Source: Motiliproteus sp047622605
GTDB taxonomy: Bacteria > Pseudomonadota > Gammaproteobacteria > Pseudomonadales > Balneatricaceae
Direction: 5' to 3'
NCBI GenBank assembly: GCA_047622605.1
Contig: JBLHND010000068.1
Coordinates: 1-16,780, forward strand
DNA length: 16,780 nucleotides
Shown here: piece after piece, positions 7,761 through 14,816 of the stretch
How positions within the stretch are numbered: position 1 is the first letter of the stretch
Layout of the letters: each line of letters starts with the position of its first letter
Translations under genes and position numbers: made by a program
The notes under the pieces: generated by a model
Told to the model about the DNA's origin: nothing
Database searches by the model: none
What the model saw: the letters and a program-made list of their open reading frames with translations, nothing else

Positions 7761-8105
7761 TCTGGCCGCGGTCCTTTCAGCTTCCGTTGTTGAGTGTCGG
7801 CTCTGTTGCCAGAGGTATTTAAACTAATTCTTGGAGTGAGCACAGGGTTGATGTTTAGTTTTCTACGATGAGACTTTGAATGCAAAAATTAAAATCGCCA
7901 ATTTTAACCTATATTAGGTGTGTATTCGGGCCTTCCTTATGTCGGTGCCTGATTGACGATGAGAGTTCCGCGTAACTCGTTCACCGCAGGTGGCTTCAAC
8001 CTTTTTCTCCTGTTTGCAACCGTTCCGACGACAGAGAGGGTGCTGTATGCCCAACGTCACTTCGCGGGTCTAAGCCGTGCTGGCGTAACTGCCACGTTAC
8101 TAGGA

Positions 8106-9722
8106 TTATATTTTGAATTTAGAAACCATCGTTTGTAGGCTGGTTGCCATTCGAGTCAGTTCCAGTGTGGCTGCAGAGGTTTGCTCAGCGCCCTGTGCCG
8201 CTTCAGAGGACATGCCACTAATTCGAGTAATGTTGCTGTTTATTTCGTCAGAGACTCCGCCTTGCTGTTCGGCGGCGCTAGCGATTTGAGCGCTCATTGC
8301 GTTAATATTGTTGACATCCGTCAAAATGGCCCCAAGCATCTCACCCGCTTCAGTGGCTTGAGTAACCGCTATGTTAGTTTGTCTTTTGCTTTGATACATG
8401 GATTCAACAGCTTTCTTTGAGCCGGTCTGAAGCACGGCAATCATTTGATTGATCTCTTGTGTTGACTCTTGTGTGCGGCCAGCAAGGGTGCGAACTTCAT
8501 CGGCTACAACCGCGAATCCACGACCCTGTTCTCCTGCTCGAGCAGCCTCAATGGCCGCATTTAAGGCAAGCAGGTTCGTTTGATCTGCAATACTCTTAAT
8601 AACTTCAAGCACCTTGCTAATTTGGTTGGTACTAGACTCTAGTTCATTAATTAAAATAGAGGTTTCCTCAATGCGAGCAGAAAGATTATTGATTTCCTTG
8701 ATGGTATTAATAACAACCTCGTTTCCTGATACTGTTGCCTGATGAGCCTTATCCGCGGATAAGGCTGTATTAACAACATTGCTAGATACATCATGCACAG
8801 AGGCTGTCATTTCAGTCATCGCTGAGGCGACCTGAATGACTTCTTTTTGTTGGTTGTCTAAGCTGTTTCTGGTTTTTAGGGTGGCAGTTGAAATTTCTTC
8901 AGATGCAGTGGATAGTTGCTGAGTTGTATTTGATATGTTTTTAATCATTTCAAATATCTGAAAACGCATATTTTCCATGGCCTTAGCTAGCGAATTTATT
9001 TCATCAGAGCCTTTCGTATTAAGGGGCTGCGTAAGATCACCATTAGCAATTATAATTGTAGATTTAAGCAGCACCATTAATGCATTAACAATCGAAGAAC
9101 GAATAATTACAGATACGAATGCTAAGGAAATTATGCCAGCAACGATTAGGGCGACGATCACTGTTTTAGAAAATGTAACCGCACTATCGCCTCCTTCCTG
9201 GACCTCAAGCGTTTTACTTCCCAACAGATCAGTCAAACTTTCCATTTCAACAGCCAATATATCAAAGGATTTATTAAATTCAATCATCAATTTAATCGCC
9301 TCAAGTCGATCGGATGAAGCCATAGAAATAACATGACTAGAAGCGTCAATGTATTGATTAAGAGCAGGTGTTACCTTTTCGAACGCTTTCATTATTACAG
9401 GGTCGGTTATAAGTTTTTTATTAGCAAGCAGCATGGATTTGAAGTTTGAAGAGTGATCCTGATGTTCAGCGTTAATTAGATTGAGACGTTCTTTATCATC
9501 AGACTCTGATGCTACCAGGGCGGCAAGCACATCTGATTTCAGCGCATCGTGCATCATGTCTGCCGTCAGATGATTTGCAATGATCTGTGAATTGGTGACA
9601 ATGGTGTTCATCGTCTGATTCACTTTTTGAACCCCCCAGTAACCAGTACCACCAATTACAAGCGCCACTACAATAGCGATTGCTGCCATAATTGTTAGTT
9701 TTAACTTAATCGTTAAGCTCAT
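8106..9722 (-). CDS. Methyl-accepting chemotaxis protein (four-helix-bundle sensor)
   Basis: This is a transmembrane chemoreceptor that signals through CheW/CheA to the flagellar motor. It has 538 residues: TM1 at about residues 9-30 and a periplasmic sensor of roughly 155 residues, all-helical and probably a 4HB type. TM2 follows at about 187-207, a HAMP linker at about 208-262, and then the cytoplasmic coiled-coil MA domain. The hairpin tip that binds CheA/CheW is at about 378-417 (IADQTNLLALNAAIEAARAG and GFAVVADEVRTLAGRT), nearly invariant in the family. There is no C-terminal CheR/CheB pentapeptide; the protein ends VSKFKI. The ligand cannot be inferred. It is monocistronic, with decayed DNA on both sides, and is visibly more AT-rich than proWX, speB or the cas genes, which suggests separate ancestry. 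GGCGAGAG upstream of the ATG is a fair ribosome binding site. Confidence 0.95.
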   Translation of the reverse strand: MSLTIKLKLTIMAAIAIVVALVIGGTGYWGVQKVNQTMNTIVTNSQIIANHLTADMMHDALKSDVLAALVASESDDKERLNLINAEHQDHSSNFKSMLLANKKLITDPVIMKAFEKVTPALNQYIDASSHVISMASSDRLEAIKLMIEFNKSFDILAVEMESLTDLLGSKTLEVQEGGDSAVTFSKTVIVALIVAGIISLAFVSVIIRSSIVNALMVLLKSTIIIANGDLTQPLNTKGSDEINSLAKAMENMRFQIFEMIKNISNTTQQLSTASEEISTATLKTRNSLDNQQKEVIQVASAMTEMTASVHDVSSNVVNTALSADKAHQATVSGNEVVINTIKEINNLSARIEETSILINELESSTNQISKVLEVIKSIADQTNLLALNAAIEAARAGEQGRGFAVVADEVRTLAGRTQESTQEINQMIAVLQTGSKKAVESMYQSKRQTNIAVTQATEAGEMLGAILTDVNNINAMSAQIASAAEQQGGVSDEINSNITRISGMSSEAAQGAEQTSAATLELTRMATSLQTMVSKFKI

Positions 9723-10070
9723 GTTGCTCTCGCCATATGTTTAATTTATAACGTATTTTTTATTTCATTATTTACGTCTTGACCTATCCATCCATGGTGT
9801 TGAGCACAGACTAAAGCCAAACTTCGAAATCAGTCTGGTTGTAGACGCTGATAAGTTATTTTAAGAAAATGTAACACTCTAATAGTTTTAAATAAACTGC
9901 TATTTTTAATAGGGATATTATGGGTGTTTTCTGATAATGTGTTGACCCTGATACGCTACAGGAAGCCTCAAAATAATCGAATATTTATAATTAAATAATT
10001 AAATTTCAATCGACTAGCTATAGCCATAGATTCGCTCAGGCCTGGTAAACGACACCTTCTCATAGAGCGA
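9723..10070. other. AT-rich upstream region of the MCP gene
   Basis: Strongly AT-rich, with no coding frame of note. It must carry the minus-strand promoter for the chemoreceptor; A/T-rich -10-like hexamers are present (for example TATAAA read on the minus strand near 9745). I found no convincing pair of promoter elements and no clear flagellar sigma-28 motif. Confidence 0.4.
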
Positions 10071-10421
10071 TTGCCATATCACGATGCTACACCTGCATTC
10101 ATCGAATATCTGGAACAGAACCTTCAGCCTGACCTTAGGTGCCCTAAGTGCAATCAGGATCACCTTCATGGCTGGGCAATCTCCATGATCTGCAGTGTTA
10201 CCGCTATCAAGCGTGTCGCCAAATCTATACGGTCTCACCGGCACGTCGCTGGATCGGCTACGAAAACGCGTGCTTTGGATGGGGTATTCAGACGCCTGCT
10301 TGGTTCTGAAGCACTGAGTAAGGCCGCGGCACGTTGCCACGGTCATCTGTACGCCTCTTTCCGCTGGTGCTATCGCATCCCGGAATTGTCAGATTACCTT
10401 AATACTATATTGGTCAAGTAA
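10071..10421 (+). pseudogene. Degraded N-terminal fragment of an IS1595-like transposase
   Basis: The first frame holds one half of a zinc ribbon (LRCPKCNQDHLHGW). The other half (LQCYRYQACRQIYTV) follows in a second frame after a missing base between about 10155 and 10190. The first frame then resumes with LSKAAARCHGHLYASFRWCYR. In IS1595-family transposases this order is C-x2-C...QRYRC..C..TF...KAA.RCGV...TAFRWRHRFL. The similarity ends near 10380, so the catalytic domain is absent. Terminal inverted repeats were not found. The family assignment rests on the motif order only; the conclusion that it is a non-functional mobile-element remnant is firmer. Confidence 0.55.
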
Positions 10422-10422
10422 A
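10406..10422 (+). repeat. Copy 2 of the 17-bp direct repeat flanking the MCP segment
   Basis: TATATTGGTCAAGTAAA, 15 of 17 identical to 7744-7760 and in the same orientation. It overlaps the stop codon of the transposase fragment. Confidence 0.4.
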
Positions 10423-10466
10423 GCGGTATGCCGGTGCCGATAGGCTTATCTGAGTAGGTTATGTGC

Positions 10467-11402
10467 TCAGCCCTTGTTAGTCGCCAACACATACAGATAT
10501 TCCAACGCCAGGGTGGCTGCGGCTAATGAGGTGATCTCGGCATGATCGTAGGCGGGTGCCACTTCGACCACATCCATCCCTATAAGATTAGTGCCGACCA
10601 GGCCACGAACCAGCTTTAGCGCGCAATCGGTGCTCATGCCTGCCGCGACGGGGGTGCCTGTTCCGGGGGCAAAGGCGGGATCTAGGCCATCGATATCGAA
10701 GCTGAGGTAGGCCTGCCTATCACCGACGCGGGCCTTGATCCTTTCGATCACCTCGGCGGGGGTGTGATCGTTGACCCAGGCCGCATCCAGCACCTCGAAC
10801 GGATGGTTTTCCGTGCTATAGGTGGTGCGGATGCCGATCTGGATCGAGTGTTCGGTATCGAGCAACCCCTCTAGGACGGCGTGGTGGAAGAGGGTGCCGT
10901 GGTCATAGCGATTACCATCGGCATAGGTATCGGTATGGGCGTCGACATGGATCAGCGCGACGGGGCCGAATTTGGCCGCATAGGCGCGTAATATCGGCAG
11001 GGTGACGAAGTGATCGCCCCCGAACGAGAGCATGGTTTTTCCCGCATCCAGGATCTTGGTGGCATGCGCCTGGAGATTATCGACCAGGGTCTGGGGTTCG
11101 CCGTGCTTGAACAGCACATCGCCGATATCGGCGACACTCAGCCGGTCATCGAGGGCAAAGTCCCAGGGCCAGCGGGCGCCTTCCCAGACCAGATTGGCAG
11201 AGGCTCTGCGAATCCCCTGAGGGCCGAATCGCGCTCCGGGACGACCCGAGGTGGCCATATCGAAAGGGATGCCGCTGACCACGACTTCCGCCGTGCTGGC
11301 CGCCAGATCGCGCAGCGGGGGGAATTGCATGAAGGTGCTGATCGAACCATACAGGGGAATATCGCCACCGGTAGAGGCGTTGATATCTGGGGCGTTATCC
11401 AT
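10467..11402 (-). CDS. speB: Agmatinase SpeB (agmatine ureohydrolase)
   Basis: This cytoplasmic binuclear Mn2+ enzyme hydrolyses agmatine to putrescine and urea, the second step of the arginine decarboxylase route to polyamines. It has 311 residues against 306 in E. coli. Metal ligands are all present: H131 (GGDHF), D154, H156 and D158 (DAHTDTY), and D236 and D238 (SFDIDGLDPAFAPGTGTP). The block GMDVVEVAPAYD with AEITSLAAATLALE confirms agmatinase within the ureohydrolase family. The start is an ATG with GGAG 7 nt upstream. E. coli has Cys where this protein has Gly after the second metal aspartate (DIDC to DIDG), a minor variation. It diverges from fpr across 206 bp. No speA neighbour lies in the window, so it is not in a local polyamine operon. 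Confidence 0.96.
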   Translation of the reverse strand: MDNAPDINASTGGDIPLYGSISTFMQFPPLRDLAASTAEVVVSGIPFDMATSGRPGARFGPQGIRRASANLVWEGARWPWDFALDDRLSVADIGDVLFKHGEPQTLVDNLQAHATKILDAGKTMLSFGGDHFVTLPILRAYAAKFGPVALIHVDAHTDTYADGNRYDHGTLFHHAVLEGLLDTEHSIQIGIRTTYSTENHPFEVLDAAWVNDHTPAEVIERIKARVGDRQAYLSFDIDGLDPAFAPGTGTPVAAGMSTDCALKLVRGLVGTNLIGMDVVEVAPAYDHAEITSLAAATLALEYLYVLATNKG

Positions 11403-11608
11403 GATCTGTCTCCGACAGCTAAGGTTGAATGTGAGCGTTTGTTCAAGGTGCAGAGGATAAGGCCAACGCCGCCATTATTGAAGGGCCAGACCGAAATTTA
11501 TCTCACAGCCAGACTCCGATCGGCGCAGCCTGTCCGGGTAAGCACTAAAGTGAAGTGGCATAGTGATAAGAATCTTCGAAGAGGGTTCAATAACTGGAGG
11601 GCAAGTTC
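11403..11608. promoter_or_regulatory. Divergent intergenic region between speB and fpr
   Basis: This 206-bp region must carry promoters for both divergent genes. GGAGG at 11596-11600 (8 nt before the fpr ATG) and GGAG read on the minus strand at 11410-11413 (7 nt before the speB ATG) are the two ribosome binding sites. In E. coli fpr belongs to the SoxRS regulon, but I could not identify a soxbox by eye. Confidence 0.5.
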
Positions 11609-12352
11609 ATGGCACAGTGGCAGAACGGGCGGGTACGAGAGACTATTCGTTGGAGTGAGACGCTGTATTCACTGCGGGTCGACACGGCCCGGATCGACTT
11701 CAAGGCGGGGCAGTACACCCGGCTGGGATTGGATATGGAGGGCACCCTGATCGCTCGGCCATACTCCTTCGTTAATCCGCCGTCTGACCCGCTGTTGGAA
11801 TTTTACGTTAATACGGTGCCGGACGGCCCCCTCTCCAATCGCTTGCTGAACTTGAATCCGGGTGATCAGCTCCAGGTCTCATCCACCCCCTCGGGATTTC
11901 TGGTACTCGACGAGATCCCCTCGAGTCGCGATCTGTGGCTGCTGGCCACAGGGACTGCGATAGGACCGTTTCTGTCGATCCTAGCCACCGCCGAACCCTG
12001 GCAACGGTTCGAGCGTATCGTGCTGGTGTATGGGGTAAGTTACCAGGCAGACCTTAGTTACCGGGCACTGCTGGATCAGTTTGCCCGTGCACACCCCGAG
12101 CAGTTTGTGTGGCTGCCCTCTGTTAGCCGCGATCCGCAGGCGGGAGATATCAGCGGACGCATTCCAGCGGCGATTGCGGAGGGCATATTAGAGCAACGCG
12201 CAGGACTCACTCTGAGTGCAGAACACTCTCAAGTGATGATCTGCGGCAATCCGGAGATGGTCAAGGAATCGCTGGTGCTGTTAACAGAGCGGGGCTTAGC
12301 GAAAAACCTGAGGCGCAAGCCGGGGCAGGTGACGGTTGAGCGCTATTGGTGA
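11609..12352 (+). CDS. fpr: Ferredoxin/flavodoxin-NADP+ reductase
   Basis: This FAD enzyme shuttles electrons between NADPH and ferredoxin or flavodoxin in the cytoplasm. It supports radical-SAM enzymes and the oxidative stress response. It has 247 residues, the same size class as E. coli Fpr (248). The FAD-binding motif is RPYSFVNPP (about residues 50-58), followed by EFYVNTVPDGPLS. The NADP-binding half shows ATGTAIGPFLSIL and CGNPEMV. The chain ends in YW, with the terminal Trp typical of the bacterial subclass that stacks on FAD. ATG 11609 has an excellent Shine-Dalgarno sequence (GGAGG). Downstream, only 42 bp separate it from the far end of the CRISPR array, which is transcribed towards it. 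Confidence 0.96.
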   Translation: MAQWQNGRVRETIRWSETLYSLRVDTARIDFKAGQYTRLGLDMEGTLIARPYSFVNPPSDPLLEFYVNTVPDGPLSNRLLNLNPGDQLQVSSTPSGFLVLDEIPSSRDLWLLATGTAIGPFLSILATAEPWQRFERIVLVYGVSYQADLSYRALLDQFARAHPEQFVWLPSVSRDPQAGDISGRIPAAIAEGILEQRAGLTLSAEHSQVMICGNPEMVKESLVLLTERGLAKNLRRKPGQVTVERYW

Positions 12353-12394
12353 AGCCCTGCTGTAAGGATTACCTGATTACCCACAAGGATCAGC

Positions 12395-13082
12395 TGCTTA
12401 AGCGGCCTGTGCGGCAGTGAACATCGATGTGCAGATGGATAGTTTTGTGGTCCATTTCTAAGCTGCCTGTGCGGCAGTGAACGCGCGCCCGTCTTGTATT
12501 GCGCACATTAACCTTTTCTAAGCTGCCTGTGCGGCAGTGAACCGTGAGCAGATCGATGGCCGTAACCGGGTACATTTCTAAGCTGCCTGTGCGGCAGTGA
12601 ACACATAGGACTACACTTCCAGCTCAACATCCAATTTCTAAGCTGCCTGTGCGGCAGTGAACCTCAGGCCTTTAGCAAATACGCCGACCTCTATTTTCTA
12701 AGCTGCCTGTGCGGCAGTGAACTAGCCGCCATCCGCCGCGCCTTCCTCACGCTGTTTCTAAGCTGCCTGTGCGGCAGTGAACAATGGATGGCAATCCTCT
12801 ATCGGCATCATCCTTTTCTAAGCTGCCTGTGCGGCAGTGAACTTGCCGTCCTTGAAATCGCACTTTCTTTGAGTTTTCTAAGCTGCCTGTGCGGCAGTGA
12901 ACGTTGTCGGTGTATCTGCCATTGATTGCGTCCGTTTCTAAGCTGCCTGTGCGGCAGTGAACCAAGCTCTGCCTTAACGTGCCCTCTTCTTCGATTTCTA
13001 AGCTGCCTGTGCGGCAGTGAACACATCGAACGGGAAGCAATATCCACGCTCGGTTTTCTAAGCTGCCTGTGCGGCAGTGAAC
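12395..13082 (-). CRISPR. Type I-F CRISPR array, 12 repeats and 11 spacers, transcribed on the minus strand
   Basis: The repeat is 28 bp; in crRNA orientation it begins GTTCACTGCCGCACAGGCAG and ends CTTAGAAA, the I-F class repeat with a CTGCC/GGCAG 5-bp stem and GCACA loop recognised by Cas6f. Repeats start at 12395 and then every 60 bp from 12455 to 13055; all 11 spacers are exactly 32 bp. Eleven repeats are identical. The one at 12395-12422 has four mismatches near its 3' end in crRNA sense, marking the leader-distal, oldest end. Orientation is supported by the I-F repeat polarity, by the degenerate end lying far from cas6f, and by the AT-rich leader at the other end. No spacer is duplicated and none obviously matches this window. 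Confidence 0.98.
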
Positions 13083-13210
13083 GGTTGCAGAATATACATA
13101 AAGCACTGATTGTTAAAGAACTATGGCTTATTTTGCCACCAAACCCTTTCTTTTTCTATAAGATAGGCCCCTTTAAAAACAGAGGCTTATAGGTAGTCTG
13201 AAAATTAGGG
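13083..13210 (-). promoter_or_regulatory. CRISPR leader
   Basis: This AT-rich 128-bp non-coding segment lies between the cas6f stop and the first (newest) repeat. That is the usual place of the I-F leader, which holds the array promoter and the signals for spacer acquisition. It contains a consensus IHF site close to the array. A TATATT on the minus strand near 13090-13095 could be a -10 box, but no convincing -35 was found. Confidence 0.8.
13099..13111 (-). promoter_or_regulatory. IHF-binding site in the CRISPR leader
   Basis: The minus strand reads AATCAGTGCTTTA, an exact match to the IHF consensus WATCARNNNNTTR. It starts 17 bp from the first repeat. IHF bends I-F leaders to position the Cas1-Cas2/3 integrase, so the place and orientation fit spacer acquisition. 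A second, distal site was not found. Confidence 0.7.
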
Positions 13211-13765
13211 TTAAAACCACGGAATAGTCGCTTGGTTGCTTAATCCGTATGCCGTAAACACGCCGGATTGCGGTTCTTCTTGTGGTTTATTCTGGTGAAT
13301 AAATAACCGAAAAGTTTGCCCGGAACTCGCGCTGTTAAGTTGAATAAAGGGGCTCTTGATGCGCTGCTCTTTGCTATCTGGGATACGCTCGATAGCTTGG
13401 GTTTCTGTGAGCCAGCCCTTAGCTACTGAGCGCCGGCGCAGTCGCTCTGCACTGCTCTTGACTTGCCGCCGCTGCACCACTCGATACTGGCAATCATCCG
13501 GTACCACCAGCAAAGGGGTAGTTTCTGTATAGTCCCTTAACCCTTTGAGCCATGGCAGTGACATGAGCCGCGTCAGCGCCGCCTGTTTGCCGTGAATGCG
13601 TAGCCTGTCTCCCAGGGATGTCCCCGCCTTTGGGAAGCTTATCCCCAGTTCGCCTTGCCCTACTTCAACCAAGGCGCGATGCAACTTGGCGAACAGGGCA
13701 TTCATCAATACAGCATTCGAAAATTCCGGATCGGCCAGCACACGTATCTCTATATAGTGATCCAT
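13211..13765 (-). CDS. cas6f: Cas6f (Csy4), crRNA-processing endoribonuclease
   Basis: It cuts the CRISPR transcript at the base of each repeat hairpin and stays bound to the crRNA 3' end in the Csy complex. It has 184 residues (P. aeruginosa Csy4 187). Against the P. aeruginosa protein as I recall it, the catalytic residues align: H29 (FAKLHRAL), S145 (QLNSASSGQTF, equivalent to S148) and Y173 (TAYGLS, equivalent to Y176). R99 and Q101 match hairpin-reading R102 and Q104. In the arginine-rich helix (ERLRRRSVAK), R111 and R112 match R114/R115, but the last pair R118/R119 is Ala115-Lys116 here. The C-terminal IPWF is conserved. A very good ribosome binding site (AAGGAG) lies 5 nt before the ATG, and the gene starts 9 nt after cas7f ends. 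Confidence 0.97.
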   Translation of the reverse strand: MDHYIEIRVLADPEFSNAVLMNALFAKLHRALVEVGQGELGISFPKAGTSLGDRLRIHGKQAALTRLMSLPWLKGLRDYTETTPLLVVPDDCQYRVVQRRQVKSSAERLRRRSVAKGWLTETQAIERIPDSKEQRIKSPFIQLNSASSGQTFRLFIHQNKPQEEPQSGVFTAYGLSNQATIPWF

Positions 13766-13774
13766 AAGGGCTCC

Positions 13775-14803
13775 TTAATCGGACTTTTCACCAAAGACAC
13801 CACCACGAATCAGCGTGGCCATCACATAGTGCTGCTGCTCAACGGGTGGGACTCTATCCTTGATAACCCAGCCGTCCAAGAGGGTGTAGAAATCGAGTTT
13901 TGCTTTGGGCTGGCGATAGGCTTTGCCTCGATTCGTGACCGAGCCAAAAGGCTCTGCCGCAATGGGACCCAGCTCATCGGCTCCGGGATACCAAGTATCG
14001 ATGGTGCGTAACGCATTGCCTACTTTTTGCGAGTGCATCGCGGCAACATCGTTCACCTGGTAGAGATACTTGCTTTTCTTGCTGTCACGGCCACCATCGA
14101 GCACCAGCTCCTGGGACGGGAAGACTTCCTGGCCTGCACCCAATCGTGCAAAGGCTTCGACTTTAAAAAAGGCAAAGGCTTCGCCGGTCAGCCCCTGTTC
14201 AATAACCGAGGCGAGCTCTTTGAGTTCTTCTGACGGGGCGCTGAAGTGACGCAGCGTGAACGCTTGACAGTCGAAGATCCATTCCTGTACCACTGCTTGA
14301 TTCTTAATATGCTGCACACGAACCTCCACCGCTTCGGCACCGACTCGGTTGCGCCACAAAAAGCGGCCATTAGCCAGGTTTTCGGCATAGAGGGTCGCTA
14401 ACGTACTAAAGGTTTGTTCTTGGGCATAGCCTCTAATAATGGCGCCGATAGCGTCCTGATAGTCCGGGTCATTGCAGGCTGACGGGCGGTCAAGGTCACC
14501 TAAAACCCTCAGTGTGAAACTGAGCTTCAGGCTGTCTGCTTCGAAAGGCAGGGCGGCAACATCGACCCGCTGAAGATTCGGTCTTTGTACCTCCCCATCC
14601 AATTTTGCAGGGTCAGTCTGGATGGCATTTTTCTGCCGGTTGGAGATGGTGCCGCGCACATCTTTGCTCTGCACCTCAATCGTCGACCATTGTTGGCTCT
14701 GACCTCGGTCATTCCAATTTCCTGCGTGCATAATGGCATCCGAATTTGCCAACTTACGCTCGAATGCTAGTACTGATGCGGTCTTAATCGCTGTCTTAGT
14801 CAT
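13775..14803 (-). CDS. cas7f: Cas7f (Csy3), backbone subunit of the I-F Cascade
   Basis: Csy3 is the six-copy subunit that forms the helical backbone along the crRNA spacer in the Csy surveillance complex. The protein is full length at 342-344 residues, with Csy3-typical blocks near the N-terminus (SVLAFERKLANSDA) and in the middle (NGRFLWRNRVGAEAVEV), and the C-terminal part (RQPKAKLDFYTLLD). Two in-frame ATGs lie 6 nt apart. I chose 14803 because AAAAGGA then sits about 8 nt upstream; the ATG at 14809 would leave only about 2 nt. It begins 13 nt after the cas5f stop, which implies translation from one operon mRNA. Confidence 0.96.
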   Translation of the reverse strand: MTKTAIKTASVLAFERKLANSDAIMHAGNWNDRGQSQQWSTIEVQSKDVRGTISNRQKNAIQTDPAKLDGEVQRPNLQRVDVAALPFEADSLKLSFTLRVLGDLDRPSACNDPDYQDAIGAIIRGYAQEQTFSTLATLYAENLANGRFLWRNRVGAEAVEVRVQHIKNQAVVQEWIFDCQAFTLRHFSAPSEELKELASVIEQGLTGEAFAFFKVEAFARLGAGQEVFPSQELVLDGGRDSKKSKYLYQVNDVAAMHSQKVGNALRTIDTWYPGADELGPIAAEPFGSVTNRGKAYRQPKAKLDFYTLLDGWVIKDRVPPVEQQHYVMATLIRGGVFGEKSD

Positions 14804-14816
14804 GCTCATATCCTTT

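Larger units (their letters stand above)
7463..8105. other. AT-rich gene-poor stretch between the lipoprotein pseudogene and the MCP gene
   Basis: No gene with recognisable protein similarity was found. Contents: a perfect 7-bp inverted repeat at 7574-7591, a TG-starting motif at 7744-7760 that resembles an insertion-sequence end, and a 61-codon plus-strand frame (7953-8138) that overlaps the MCP stop and matches nothing I know. The part from about 7930 to 8100 is richer in G+C than its surroundings and could be a remnant of something older. Confidence 0.4.

Noticed and set aside
8084..8101. GTAAC-TGCCAC-GTTAC hairpin after the MCP stop as its terminator
   Set aside because: The stem is only 5 bp and no run of T follows in the MCP direction.
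7953..8138. 61-codon plus-strand frame before and overlapping the MCP 3' end
   Set aside because: No Shine-Dalgarno sequence, no recognisable family, and it runs into the MCP gene antisense. It could be a remnant but cannot be supported as a gene.
11010..11750. 246-codon plus-strand frame across speB and the fpr start
   Set aside because: It is antisense to the clearly conserved agmatinase and out of frame with Fpr, a product of high-GC codon structure.
12390..13192. Repetitive 'proteins' with HCRTGSLE or FLSCLCGSE units on either strand
   Set aside because: These are translations of the CRISPR repeats. The 60-bp period is a multiple of three, so frames stay open by chance.
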